Positions 11,677 to 23,554 of a DNA stretch of 64,000 nt are shown one piece after another. Below the pieces are notes generated by a model. That model made no database searches. It saw only the letters and a program-made list of their open reading frames with translations, and had not been told where the DNA came from. Position 1 is the first letter of the stretch. Each line of letters starts with the position of its first letter. The stretch comes from Lumbricus rubellus (taxonomy: Eukaryota; Annelida; Clitellata; Crassiclitellata; Lumbricidae): assembly GCA_945859605.1 (NCBI GenBank), contig OX243825.1:20019581-20083580 (forward strand). The letters are read 5' to 3'. A program made the position numbers and the translations under genes.

Positions 11677-12681
11677 CTGAATGGAAAAACCCATCATATA
11701 TAAAAAGTTTCAGATCCAGATAGTCATTGTGGTGTATATTATGGTTAAACACCAATTTACAAATTCATTCAGCAAAAGAACTAGCATAGAAGTAGCTACA
11801 CGTCAAAACACACTCCAAGTCTCTAAAGCACCACTTTGAAAGTCAAGTATACACTATACATAGCATATATAATATTCTTCTTTATTAATCCAGATTGACA
11901 AAGTATACAGCAAGATCAGATGACATAGTACTAACAGATGAAAAGGAAGTTCAACCAAAGTAAAATTGAATTGTATGGCAGCTTGCAAGGCGCTCATCTG
12001 TTCTAAAGGTCATTTACAACACCACTTAGCAAATGGAAGACTGAATCAACCCTTATAGGGCTAGCAGGTATGAAACCAGCGTCTCTCTGATCTTTGTGCC
12101 TGCGTGTCACAGGTTTAACATCTCCCTGCAGGGCACCAACTTATTCAAGAGCACGTACGAGTGTGTGTATGCATCTAAGCATTTACGCAGGACATTTAAA
12201 GATTTCACATAGATGCTGTTGCATGTCCATCTAACAGATCTGAAAAGCTATTAAGATGAACTTCATACTTGCAAACAAACTCTTAGCATTAATAGTAAGA
12301 ATAAGATTATATATAAATTTAAATGTCATGTAAACGTGAGAAATTCAGAAACATACTGATATTCATAATAATCAACAGCAACCTGGATAGAAAAATAACA
12401 ATGCCTGTAAAGATAATAGCATAATGGTAGTAACAACACAAGTAGTAGGTCTATCTGTCTGGAATGTCCCCATTGGAGATGCGCCTGCCACCTACGGTTA
12501 CCAAGGGTTGATTCGTCAGTATTTTTCAGGCTCCTTACAACCTTTTTGTATCACCATGATTGGACTGGGAGTGCCTCTGAGTGGGCTCCTTGAAAGGGAA
12601 CTATATAAATTCACGAAATAAATGAATGAATGAATGAATGAACAATGGGAAAAATGCAGCAACGTAGGTTACGATCATTAC

Positions 12682-12878
12682 CTTCTGGATCAAGAAGTTT
12701 CGGAATACCAAGATGTTGCTCTGCAGCTGCGAACGCATTTTCCAGGTTGACCTTCGGAGGGTTCTTCACGACCTTTGCCATGTCGACCAGTTCAGGTCTG
12801 AGACCATGTATCAACGCGTTGAAGGCCACACCATCTCGCCAGCTGGAACCAAAGTCCTTGACCTCCACTCCAAACCGC
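12682..12878 (-). CDS. Nesprin exon 7 (CH2 core)
   Basis: It encodes RFGVEVKDFGSSWRDGVAFN, then ALIHGLRPELVDMAKV and NLENAFAAAEQHLGIPKLLDPE, the full CH2 core with its WRDG-x-AFNALIH and RPELVD signatures. It enters in phase 2 after GCAACAG and leaves in phase 1 at GTAATG. Confidence 0.93.
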
Positions 12879-13317
12879 CTGTTGCCAGAAACAACATGCA
12901 ACACCCATCGTCACGAGGATCTTTGATTGCGATTATATTTACTTTTACAAGCATTAATCCCATAATACACTGTGTCCGGAAAAAATGGACCCATTTCATT
13001 GTGACTGGAACTTTTATATTTTCACCAGCATTAGAGAAATATGTCAGGATTAAAATGTGGTTTGAATTGTAAAAATCGATGAATGTTTACTATTTATTTT
13101 CATATTTACAAAATGGGTCCTTTTTTACAGACACAGTGTATAATTGACCATTTAGAATGACCTTCCTCCTGCACTACGGGCTAAATTAATGACTCGTTAT
13201 CAGTCTCTCGTTCTTTAAAACATTTATTTCCCATAGAGTTTTTGTGTCGAGAGCACCTCTGAATGGTCATTCTGTGAAAGGCGCTATATAAATGTATAGA
13301 TACAATACAAAACAACA

Positions 13318-13400
13318 TTAATAACCCTCTGAATCCGAGCCCCCATAACTCTATGGATAACAGGCTGGAAAACCAGCCCATCAGGTACAAAGGGTTAATA
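13318..13400. mobile_element. TTAA-like hairpin element, diverged copy
   Basis: ATTAATAACCCTCTGAATCC on the left and CATCAGGTACAAAGGGTTAAT on the right, with GGCTGGAAAACCAGCC inside. It abuts the 90-100 bp tandem repeat at 13419-13655. Confidence 0.45.
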
Positions 13401-13418
13401 AATAAAATAATAATTATG

Positions 13419-13655
13419 TACTTGTAGAGACTATCTATTAGACTCCTTCTGTGATCCAATACAAAAACAATATTAATAATAAATAAAATAAATAAATAAA
13501 ATAAATAAAATAATTGTGTGCTTGTAGAGACTATCTATTAAACTCCTTCTGCGGTCCAATAAAAAAACAATATTAATAATTAATAAAATAGATAAAATAA
13601 TAACTATGTACTTGTAGAGACTATCTATTAGACTCCTTCTGCGATCCGAAGTGCG
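13419..13655 (-). repeat. Triplicated exon-end repeat, 90-100 bp period
   Basis: Three copies of the minus-strand sequence coding DRRRSLIDSLYK, at about 13611-13650, 13521-13556 and 13421-13453, separated by AT-rich spacers with AATATTAATA. The first is the end of the possible cassette exon and the second continues in the same frame. The candidate donor word CAAGTACAT is kept in copies 1 and 3 and lost in copy 2 (CAAGCACAC). Confidence 0.85.
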
Positions 13656-14508
13656 TCCTATGGACGGAGAGGATCGTGAGGTGTATACGTTGGTCAGATT
13701 CTCGTAGAAAACATCGGCTGGAGACGATCTGCCATGAATCCGTTTCTTCCTATGAACATCTGCAGAAGATGTCTTGCCTGTCACAGACCTCACTACCTCA
13801 GGACTGACCTCTTCAGGTAGTGACATCGAAAACAGGCTTTTCTTCCGTGATGTTTCCGAAACTTGGATCTTAACAGAGGAACCTGCTTCATTTTCTCCGC
13901 GTTTTCTCGACATCTCGGATCTCATACCTGATGAAGATGCCTGGGGTATGGAATAACGATAGGAAGAGGATGCATCTGGAGTTACTGACTTTGAGAGTTG
14001 TCGTATGCTTTCCAGATGTGGTTCTGGACTGCTTGACGAGGGCTTTGAAGGCACCAGAGGCGTGTTGGCATGTCGACGCAACCTTTCAGGGTCTAGATCA
14101 GATTTCGAAAGCGACTGGTTGAAATGTCTTGCTCCAACATTGTGTCTTTCTTTGTCTACGTGACTTGTGGACCTCGATGGTCGGTTGTTGTCAGTTGGAA
14201 AGATTGAGAGTCCGGGAGATTTAATTCTACGTTCGGTGACTTTGCGAGGCGGACCATCTAATGATTCAGAAGATTTGATTTGCTTACGTTCGTCATCTTG
14301 TTTACGAGATGAATTGAGAGAAAGTAGTTCTCCCGCGACAGAATCCGGGCGACATGATCGGATCTCTTTATGGAAGCTTTTCGTTTGTCCCAAAACTGGA
14401 AAAGGATCAGATTTCAAATGTCGTCTGCTGTCCTCTCTGCTGGATTTTGTTTGCTTCTGCTTCCTCTCATCCATCTGAATGGCTTTCTCAGAGTGATCTC
14501 TTCTCAAA
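13612..14508 (-). CDS. Possible large cassette exon between CH1 and CH2 (Ser/Arg/Lys-rich linker)
   Basis: An open frame of about 298 complete codons runs from near 14508 to 13612. It is strongly enriched in Ser, Arg and Lys, with stretches such as SREDSRRHLKSD, SPEPHLESIRQLSKS and TSDRRRSLIDSLYK, so it is probably disordered. If the acceptor is the AAATAG before 14508 and the donor is GTACAT after 13612, it is 897 bp with phase 2 at both ends, exactly what insertion between exons 6 and 7 requires. The weakness is the acceptor, which has no pyrimidine tract. A later acceptor, or use as an alternative terminal exon (the frame runs on to a stop near 13473), is possible. The coding character is clearer than the borders. 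Confidence 0.5.
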
Positions 14509-14544
14509 CTATTTTCATACTTTCCTACTAGATCAGTAACGTAG

Positions 14545-14675
14545 TGAATTTAGCTCATAATATTGATGACTTTCTAAGCACTTTTATTCGGTCGTCAGAA
14601 AACAAAAGTTAGAGAATTCAGCTCATAATATTGATGACTTTCTAAGCACTTTTAGTCGGTCGTCAGAAAAACCAT
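14545..14675 (-). repeat. 68-bp direct duplication
   Basis: Two copies of a unit containing AGCTCATAATATTGATGACT and CGGTCGTCAGAAAA, offset by 68 bp. They lie immediately upstream (minus strand) of the possible Ser/Arg-rich exon, where its acceptor should be. Confidence 0.9.
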
Positions 14676-17449
14676 ACAACGGATATAAATCCTGAACATC
14701 TTTAGATTCGACAACCAGAATCTACGTCTAGAAGTCTCAATTCAGAAATCTGCCACCAAACAACTTCCTGACTTCTCGGGAGCCGCACTCCAAGTGGCTA
14801 CAAACTCACTTGGAACAATCAACAGACCCCAAACAAACTGAACTTGGTATTTCTATTCCATTCAACTAGACCAATGATCTTTCTGGCCAGCATACAGGGC
14901 AGGCTTTAGGCAACAGTGCAGCCTAAAGCACTGCTGTCCAATAGGCTCTGGTCTGCTGTGGGCAAGAGGAGACAAAATAATGTCACACTCTTGAACACAA
15001 AACTACGCTGCATGCAGACGTCAGCATGTTCCGGCACGCTCAACCACAGAATGTGCAACCAGTGTTTCTAGGACTACATACACATGACAGGGCAGCATGC
15101 CCAGCTCTTGCATTCTAATTAAGATACTCAGTACGCAAAGTCTCGTTCAGACTAGCAGTTGCTTAGGAAGCTTTGCCATACGAAACTGTTTACACACAAA
15201 CAGAATGACAACTACATAGGGTCTCATAACTTTTTAGTACGACATTTTTAATATATAAGAATGAGAAAACAATCCAACTACAGAGATAAGATATTACTAT
15301 TGATATACACAATCTGACAAAATCATATCCAGACTGAACTCACAGCAAATGAAAACTAATAATAACAATAATAATATCTTTATTGAAACGCCTGCAAGAT
15401 GCACTGCGCTTTACATTTACAAGTTATGCAGTAATCTTAATTAAACTTAACTACCAACTGAGCAGACAGCTTTGCAATTACACGGCATTATTAGCAACCT
15501 ACAAATCAAATCCGCCCAACGGGGCTCGAACCTGCTACCTCTCGCACTCTTGACCAGCGTGTTAACCATTACTCTATATTGCATTTATGGTCTGCAGCTA
15601 CAGGATCTTCTAGTGCTGCATAAAAATTCCTCACATAAAAAGAACCAATCTTAGAAAAGAAATTACATAAAACAATTTCAATATGTAATTATTGTTATCC
15701 ATGTTACTCCTTTCGTGAAATAATTGGTAGCCTTGCAAATTTGATTAAAAATGAAGCAATTTGCAATTCCCGAAACTTGTACATAACCAGTGAAAATGTA
15801 AACTTTTCTCAAATGCCAATGAAGCTAAGTTCTAACAATATATAGGTCACATAGGTGCATGACTATTTTTTATAATGAAGCATGATTTGGTGTAGTCTGC
15901 ATCAGAATAAGTGTGAGATTCACATACACACCTCACATATAACAATACCCTTTACCTTATTAAAGCCCAATTTAATAGTTCCAACACAGCATCCCTCCTT
16001 TTTTACACCAAACTAATAATTACAGCACAACGCAATAGATTGTAAATCTATATCTATCAAATTTGTCAGTAGCAATCAGCATTCTAAAGTATAATTTGGT
16101 AACTTCATAATTTCCAGACAAGCTTTCATGTCGATTTTTTGTGCTCAAAATCACAGTCGGCAATTATAATTAAAGTTACACAATGGCATGACTAATTATT
16201 TCTATGGGAAATTACCGGAACTCTGTAATTTGACAAGGCGCATTGACCAAAGGTTACAACAGCAATTAATTCACAAATAGACTTTTATGAGCATTTCACT
16301 GATATCACAAGAGGTCAGCTAACATAAAGCCTGTAATAAGAGCATTAAATAAATTAACACCATGGAACATAATTTATGAAAACTGAGATTGATGCCAATC
16401 TAATTAGCTAAGTGGGAACCAATTACTCTCCCTCCACTAAATCACTTGAGACTGCTTTGTTAAAACACACTTGAACACGCTGTGCAAGCTGAGCTGTACA
16501 AGCAAAAAACCCAATAACAGACTCATGTCAGTCTGGTCTGGCTTGCAAAAAATATTAATGTAAAATTGACAAGACCGATATGCCATGATATGGAAAACCT
16601 TGGCTCCTATACATTCAAGCAATTAGATAATTAGGTTAGATTACATTAAGTTCCAAATAAAATCAACAACATTAAGCTCCATTACGCTAGACTTGATCAG
16701 ATCAGACAAGATCACAGATTAAATCGCTACTAGATCAAATAGAATAGCATTTGATCATATCACATTGGACCAATTAGATTAGATTAAACACTGGATATGA
16801 TTAGATCGGGCAGGATTAGATAAGAATGCACATGTAGCTCACTGTTGGCATGGTAAAAAAATAGTAAGGTAGGAAATAGTAATAGAATGGCAGCGTATAG
16901 TATTGTATCTATAAATTTATAAAGCACCTCTCACAGTGCACACCGATCAAAGGTGCTCCCGGTGTGAAAGTCCCAGAGAAAAGAAAGTAATTCTGAGATA
17001 GCGAAAAGATGTGCTTCGGGTACCAGTTAATATCGAAGAACTTATCAATAGAGGATTAATAATACTAATAATACTACTACTACTACTAATAATAATAATA
17101 ATAGTGATAATAATACCGTATTAGTAATAATAATAATAATAATAATCATCATAATAATAATAATAAGACGATTTATATGGTGCCGTAGCTCAGCCAAAGC
17201 CGAAGGAAATGGCGCTGCACACGAAAATATTCCAAAGTACATGCTCGTTGTGAAGGCATCAAGGAACTCCCTGGTACAGTCAAGTCTACAAGGTATTTAC
17301 AAGCTCATTATATGAATTCCTGGTACAGTGGCATGGCAACACAACCAAAGGACACGCAGAACATGGCCCAGCATGAACTGAAATATTTATTACACCCCTA
17401 TTGAGACTAACTATCTGACCCTCATTCAATTTACAGAATGATCACTCAC
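14676..17449 (-). other. Intron of nesprin gene
   Basis: Contains the minus-strand SINE at 15358-15605, decayed GATCA/ATTAGA-rich sequence at 16620-16830, a LINE tail at about 16895-16985 and an AAT/ATT trinucleotide tract at 17055-17165. The rest is AT-rich without recognisable features. Confidence 0.65.
15358..15605 (-). mobile_element. Second tRNA-derived SINE family, minus strand
   Basis: Minus-strand reading gives a tRNA-like head (AGTAATGGTTAACACGC, B box GGTTCGAGCCC), a body, and an AT-rich ATT-repeat 3' end after GCGTTTCAATAAAGATATT. The tail differs from the main SINE family. It lies within the intron between nesprin exons 6 and 7. Confidence 0.65.
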
Positions 17450-17628
17450 TTTGGAATGGCCTTCTGAGCCCAATTCAACATGACACCCTTGGCACCGCCC
17501 TTGACCTTCGACGCAGTGGGTCGTTTCGCTGGTATGCTGACGTTGTCACCTCCATTCAGACTTGCAAAGCTTTCCACAGGATTGGACAACAAAGCCTGGC
17601 GTTCCAACAGCCGAGTGTTTTCCTCGAT
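17450..17628 (-). CDS. Nesprin exon 6 (inter-CH linker and first helix of CH2)
   Basis: Its 59 codons plus two bases read IEENTRLLERQALLSNP, then a Ser/Lys-rich linker, then KGGAKGVMLNWAQKAIPK, the first CH2 helix. The acceptor is TTTACAG and the donor GTGAGT. It leaves in phase 2. It joins exon 7 directly to give AIPK-RFGVEVKDFG, so the 13.6-14.5 kb segment is not needed for an intact CH2. Confidence 0.9.
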
Positions 17629-17663
17629 CTGTAAACATCAACCAATCAGAACAAACGTAACAT

Positions 17664-17887
17664 GTGGGGCCCGGTGGTGTAGTGGGTATGCTTGTTGCCT
17701 TGCAGCCAGATGGTTGCAGGTTCGAATCCACCTCAAGTTGCTGCGTAGAGACCATGGGCCAGTCCTTCGTTTGCAATTGCTCAGCGCTTTGGCATGAAAT
17801 TCCGATGCAGTGTCTGCGCTGCAGTCGGGAGCGCCTCTGAGTGGAGAATCTTGAAGGGGCGCTATTACAAGCGCACATAAAAACAAA
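17664..17887 (+). mobile_element. tRNA-derived SINE, full length
   Basis: The head is GTGGTGTAGTGGGTATGC (A-box-like) and GGTTCGAATCC (B box), followed by a 100-bp body. The 3' tail (GGGAGCGCCTCTGAGTG, AGGGGCGCTATTACAAG) is shared with LINE ends here. Inserted in nesprin intron 5, antisense to the gene, right after exon 6 in plus-strand order. Confidence 0.85.
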
Positions 17888-17891
17888 CAAA

Positions 17892-18029
17892 TGTGGGGCG
17901 CGGTGGTGTAGTGGTGGGGTCGTTGCCTTGCAGCTGAAAGGTTGTAGGTTCTAATCCACCTCAAGTCGCTGCCTCCGAGTAAAGAGCTTGAAGGGACACT
18001 ATGACAAGTGCACATACAAATAAACATCA
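17892..18029 (+). mobile_element. tRNA-derived SINE, internally deleted
   Basis: Same head and 3' tail as the neighbour at 17664-17887 but lacking the middle ~85 bp, including the CCGATGCAGTGTC segment. It follows the first copy within five bases. Confidence 0.8.
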
Positions 18030-18379
18030 TTTATAACAGGGTGAGAATTGCTGGTGGTTGGGGGTTTCAACCCTCCCCCAGTCTTTCTTAGAGCCCCATG
18101 TTAAAGTCTGTTTTTCACACCACGATTCCAAGTGGATAATGGTCCAACCCCCCCAGTTATTTTTCCACAATTCTTACACTGATTTATACTCAAGAATTAA
18201 TTCTTCTACTAATGGGAAACTTCTGGTTTCCCAGGCTAGCACATCAACTAGGCAGCATCGCACATTCCCGATTTGTTGGCCCATCTACTGGGAATGGGCC
18301 AATGTTAGAGATGCACCTACTACCTAGAAACAATGTCAATGCATTTTACAAGCTGCTGAAATCTAATTTGTGTTGCCAT

Positions 18380-18915
18380 TGCTGGGCTGGGAGCGCCTCT
18401 GAGTAGGTTGCTAGGAGTGCTATACAAATTGTTTTTTAAATGAATGAATAAATGAATAAATTTCAGCACAAACTTCACCCAGTAAGAAAATCAATAGAAC
18501 CGAGAATTGTCCAACCAAAGCATGATCAGTCAGCAGACAAGATAAATCAACTTAATCTGCATTGGATCTAAAAAATTTATGTAGTGCCTCTCACAGTGCA
18601 CACTAATCTTTCAATGACAAGCTGTATTGGTTTCCTGATAACTTTCAGTGCATGTTCATTGCTTAATCAAAGAATTTTAAAAGCAATTATCAATCAATCA
18701 ATCAGAATTTATATAGCGCCCCTTTAAGGTACCTATTCAATCATGCCAATGAAGTGTCAGCAAGCTCATTTTTGTGAGCCTTGACAAGTGAATCAGAATA
18801 TCCTTGGTTTCTAGTATCACTCAATAAATCAATCAATCAGTCAAAATTTATTTAGCGCCTCTTAAAGATCACTACTCAGAAGTGCTCCCGAACCAGGCCA
18901 AGTAGGAAAAAAGCA
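18380..18915. repeat. Cluster of SINE/LINE tail fragments
   Basis: A plus-strand tail at 18386-18465 (GGGAGCGCCTCTGAGTAGG, GAATAAAT repeats) and minus-strand tails at about 18570-18605, 18688-18745 and 18822-18910. Similar isolated tails occur at 8771-8840, 12560-12640, 13245-13305, 24370-24480, 29390-29450 (with its copy at 37722-37782) and 48241-48300. Confidence 0.65.
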
Positions 18916-19076
18916 GCATGGATTTGAACCTCAGTCTTCTGGTTTGCCAGGCCAATTAAACTGCTCAACACTCAGTAGAGTTTGTAATCACAACGAAAAA
19001 AGATTAGACATCATTTCACTTTCTACCAATACTATCATAACAGACAAACAAATTAAAATATTTCGAGAAGTAGTAC

Positions 19077-19169
19077 CTGGAAGAAAAGAATAATCGACCA
19101 GATAAGGCCAAGCACAATTGCCGGCTTGCCATCTGCAATATCTGTTGCGTTGATATTAACCAGTTTAAT
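19077..19169 (-). CDS. Nesprin exon 5 (CH1 end)
   Basis: Its 31 codons read [16 protein letters not shown] followed by the final CH1 helix [14 protein letters not shown]. This segment is nearly identical to vertebrate nesprins as I know them. The acceptor is TTTTTCAG and the donor GTACTA, phase 0 on both sides. Confidence 0.92.
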
Positions 19170-20076
19170 CTGAAAAACAACAATAAACACATGTTATTCA
19201 TTAAAACATCTGATCATTCATTTGCAGCAATTTTCGTTCAATAAGAATACTTGCAAATTCTAAGTAAGTCCTGGTATAATTGTATTTTATTGCATTGTAT
19301 TGTATCTGTAAATTTAAAAAGCGCCTATCACAGCCCACACCAATCATAGGCGCTTCAATTAAGAGGCTCTTGTCTGCCTTGGCATTCCCAGACATCCAAT
19401 CTGATAGACATAGTCCCCAACAGCAGATGTCACTAGGTACATTAAAATACGTTGTTACCATATGATTATACTCATTTATCAGTATTTAGAATAGCACTAA
19501 ATCAAAATAATTAAGTATCAAATCATTCACTTCTAAAGTAACTAGATTAGGTCCACGCAGTGCTGACTTAGATTTCAATTCACAATAGATTGAAAGGCCA
19601 AAGTTCTATTGCAAATATATCAAATTACAAGTCTGTTCAGGTGTGATTTTATCCAAATGATGTCATTTCTTGAAAGATTTTCAAAGCATTAGTCAATTAA
19701 AATACCCCACAAGCAATGCTATAAATCTAATCAAAAGGTAAAATACACACAATAACCAATTACTTTTTTTTATTTCTTCATCACAACTCAATATTGTACC
19801 TCATAAGTAACTCAATAACAGCTTAGTTAGATCGCTTAGTTAGGCCCCTACCAGCAGGACTCGTCCCTTCAGGTGTGCCCTTTGTTACCACTTAAACTTA
19901 TTTAAATCTGTTGTTTTAATTGTTTCATTGTTACTTTGTTCTATCAATGCACTGTTTAACTGTAAAAATGTTTTTCCTGTTTTCAATAAACGAATTGAAT
20001 TGAACAACTAACAAGCACTGCCAAAATTTAAAGGTGACAGGTCAAAATAAAATCCATATTTATCGTAACATCGTAC

Positions 20077-20160
20077 ATTTCTGCTTTCAAGAAACTTCAA
20101 AGCTGTCGTGATGTTGCTTATGAAGTGAACTCGTTTCATACCACTTTTCCTTTCAATTGG
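20077..20160 (-). CDS. Nesprin exon 4 (CH1 core)
   Basis: Its 28 codons include MKRVHFISNITTALKFLE, matching the nesprin pattern KR-h-HF-x-NI-x-TALKFLE. The acceptor follows a T-rich tract and the donor is GTACGA. Phase 0 on both sides. Confidence 0.9.
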
Positions 20161-21505
20161 CTGAAAAAACAACAACATATCTCAGTAATTTCATCTATAC
20201 TCAATCTACCTATATAAAACATGAAGCAGTGTTGGCATGGTAACCACTACACTATCAAGCACCCCATGGTAAAATAGAGGAGCTTTATTGAGTTTATTGA
20301 AGAAAACTGGCTGTCACAGAGCAACCAGACACATCAACAAGGGATTCGCTGGAGAATAATATAAATTAACTGCTAATTCTGGACAGTGTTTTTCTCATTA
20401 CGTACGTTGCTGATGCTGACCTGTTGGTTTTAATTAATTATGATTAGTTCAATGAATGCCAATGAAAAGGATTATAAAGTTTCTAAAATCTTTACATCTT
20501 GCATTGATAAGGCTTTAGCCTACAACTCCAATGAGGCCATTTCTATAGATCAATCGTGCGCCTCTTTCAGTCAATCTACTCGAAATCTCCAGCACTGTCG
20601 AGAAATGACCCAAGTTGCATTGCAGTCTCCTCTGCTAGGTCATTAAATGCCAAGATGCCATTGTTATCCTTGTGTGCAAGAGAACTTGAGAAAAGAAAGA
20701 AAAGAAAGCATCCTGAAGGGTAACTTAACAGAACGTTTTGATGGACAATTCAAATATCTGAAATGGGTGCTACTCCAAGACAAAGGAGTATGGACATCAA
20801 AAACAATATGGAGAGGCAAAAAGCTAACCAACCCAACAATCTGTCAACTTCAAGGAGGACCATTTTCATTGGTCACATACTGATGCTCTCAAATGCACGG
20901 AAATTTTTGTTTCGTATATATTTTAAGTCACATCTATGCACTGTGTTCGAAATTGTCATTTTTGCTCGATATTAAAATTCACATTTATATTTACTTTGGC
21001 TTTTTTGAGAATCAAAACAAGACCAATCAGGTTTGACCAAGCTCACAAGAAGTGATTTAAATTCAAAATTTTCACCACCCAAGGACTGATCAAATGAGCA
21101 TCACCACATCCGTAATATATTCAGATTGGAATTTTCCAACTCTTTTTGTCAAAATTTGCATTTGCTCCAATTACTTAATTATTAAAAGATCGTCATTTTT
21201 GTAACTGAACTTAACAAAACTTTTACATTTTCTCACAGTAAATTACTTCGCAACGGGTATGATTCTTAACGGAAAAGTTTACCATGTGAGTTACGACCAT
21301 TAATTTTTTGGCATCAAATTTCAGTCTAACGATAACCTTGAAAAACTTGCCTTATACGACTTTAAGCTAAACAAAAAACTATTGCATTTGCCAACAGTTG
21401 ATAACTTCACATGGGGTAAGATTCTTAATGGCAAATTGTTAGTTAACACGATTAGATTTTTGGTGTCAAAGTCAGGTGTTAAAAACTTGCCTGTGTAGCC
21501 TATCA

Positions 21506-21575
21506 TTAACCCATTTAATGACCAGCTACATATGTTTTCAATGCATTTAGTACACACTGGTCGTTAAAGGGTTAA
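21506..21575. mobile_element. TTAA-bounded 70-bp hairpin element
   Basis: Starts TTAACCCATTTAATGACCAG and ends CTGGTCGTTAAAGGGTTAA, which pair well. It lies just inside the intron next to nesprin exon 3. Confidence 0.65.
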
Positions 21576-21706
21576 CTAGTGACCAGTCAACTTGTCCAAC
21601 ACATTATGAGTTTTTAACACAGCTTGACTTGAATGAAACCTAAATGAAGCCCTGGAGCTATACAAATCAGTAGATTTATATCATCGGATTATAAATATAA
21701 ACTAAC

Positions 21707-21802
21707 CAACTCAACACTGGCGAGAACTTCAAGCAAAGACAGCAGCATCTTTCCATCCTTGATGTCATCAAACAGATCAACGACTGATAAGGGTGGTTTG
21801 CA
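21707..21802 (-). CDS. Nesprin exon 3 (CH1 core)
   Basis: Its 32 codons include VVDLFDDIKDGKMLLSLLEVL, the DLF-x(2)-IKDG signature of CH1. The acceptor is CTTGCAG and the donor GTTAGT, phase 0 on both sides. Confidence 0.9.
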
Positions 21803-22138
21803 CTGCAAGAGAAACACTCATTACCACATCAATCAGTATCAATCGATAGAGCGCACCTTCAAAGACACAGAAGCCAATCGGACCCAGCCACAGATGAAAG
21901 GAACGGCTTTTAAAGATAAGTAAGGGCAGAAGAATCTATATCTGGCGAAAAAATATTTTCATATAGTAGGTCAAGGTAAGGATACACATAAAGTAAATGC
22001 AAGCTATGAGCAGTTATGTTGGATAGTGTAAAACACGAGCTATGGCAAAGCAAGTAAGGCAGCGCAAGATAAAAGCTATGGCAAGGCAATTTGAGTCAAG
22101 AAAAGACAAGGTTTTGTTTTATCTACAAATTCCAGTTG

Positions 22139-22213
22139 TTAACACTTCAAAAACCAGAGCTCTGCAATAATTTCTCAGTCACCTAGAGTACACTCTCATC
22201 AGTAAAGGGTTAA
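22139..22213. mobile_element. TTAA-bounded hairpin element, weaker copy
   Basis: TTAACACTTCAAAAACCAG at one end and CATCAGTAAAGGGTTAA at the other, 75 bp apart. The arms pair imperfectly. Confidence 0.4.
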
Positions 22214-22338
22214 AGGTAATAAAAGATATACTTACCTACTTACATAAAAGCTTGGAGTTAATAAACTGAGAAATTATTCCTGCAGCAATTAAACTTTTCC
22301 ACAGATAAAAGTCTGCAAACTTTTCACTGAACTACGTT

Positions 22339-23365
22339 TAGTGATGTGAGCGTGAAATATTTCATTTGAAATATTTCATTTCTGACAGTTTTTTTTGAAA
22401 TATTTCAACGCCAAAAAAAACGTTTTTTTTACATGTATGTTTTTTTTACATCTCTAGTTGACGATGATAACAAAGATGATGACATGGACGATGATGAATA
22501 ACAATGAGGAAATCTTGTAACTGACAGATTTTAGCAGTATAATTACTATTAATGATGGTTTACTCTGTCTGACTGATAGTACTATAATACTATTTATGTT
22601 TGTGTTCTAAGTTCTATTCTTAGAACTTTTTGTAAAATTTTGTTTGCCGGATTATTATTCAGTCTAGTTGACATAGTATTTGTGATTTATAATTTGTCTT
22701 GTACAGTCACTAAAGTGTTTCGAATTCTATACAACTGACTGTGTCCTTGGCTAGCAGAATTTAGCTAAAATCACATTTATTTCATTTATGACAAAACAAG
22801 TGATTAATAATAAATGTTAAGCATAACAATGAACAATAACATCTAGCCTACTTTATCAGATCAAACTGTAATTTGTGACATTTGGTGAATAAAACATGTT
22901 TTTCAACATATAATGTAACTCTCATAAAAGTCATTCTTAAAAACAGGTAATTAGAAATAAATTGAGTATCTCGAGGATGGTCATCACTAACACAATAATG
23001 CATATATAGTATGCCTATCTTGTTAGAATATGACTCCATTTTATACATGGATCGATAGAAACAAAAGACAAATTGCTTCAGGAGCTTCGACACCATGGCC
23101 CGCCACTTGTTAGAAAAACTTCACCCTGGCCCGCCACTTGTTAGAAGATGCTCACCCTGGCCCGCCACTAAAAAAGGTTTGACACCCCTGATATAATATG
23201 TAATATGAGAAATAAATAAACTTATTATGGTTGTAATTAGTTGTAAAATGTAAAGAAAAAAATAATTTGAAATATTTCAAAGAAAACTGAAATATTTCAA
23301 ATAAAACTGAAATATTTCATTGAAATATTTCAACGCCAAAAAAAACATGTTTTTTTACATCTCTA
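22339..23365. mobile_element. Non-autonomous hAT-type element, about 1 kb
   Basis: Ends TAGTGATGT and ACATCTCTA are inverted repeats with one mismatch, flanked by an exact 8-bp repeat actacgtt (22331-22338 and 23366-23373). Inside are several GAAATATTTCAA palindromes at both ends. There is also a tandem GGCCCGCCACTTGTTAGAA motif at about 23098-23170. A second ACATCTCTA end at about 22448-22456 suggests a nested or deleted copy. Within the intron between nesprin exons 2 and 3. Confidence 0.75.
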
Positions 23366-23485
23366 ACTACGTTGAAAAGGAAACTCACAGTAACCCTGGA
23401 ATAAAACTCCAAAAGACTTATTATATAAACACTGCAAAAATGCCACTGATCTAGTTGTTCTGACCTACTTTGTAATACATCTATA

Positions 23486-23488
<3 letters not shown>

Positions 23489-23553
<65 letters not shown>
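23489..23553 (+). repeat. (CA)n microsatellite
   Basis: About 32 uninterrupted AC units, with degenerate CA-rich sequence to about 23650. In the intron between nesprin exons 2 and 3. Confidence 0.97.

Positions 23554-23554
<1 letters not shown>

Noticed and set aside
20440..20975. Three overlapping plus-strand ORFs of 68-78 residues
   Set aside because: No recognisable domain or splice pattern, and they lie in a nesprin intron on the opposite strand; treated as chance.
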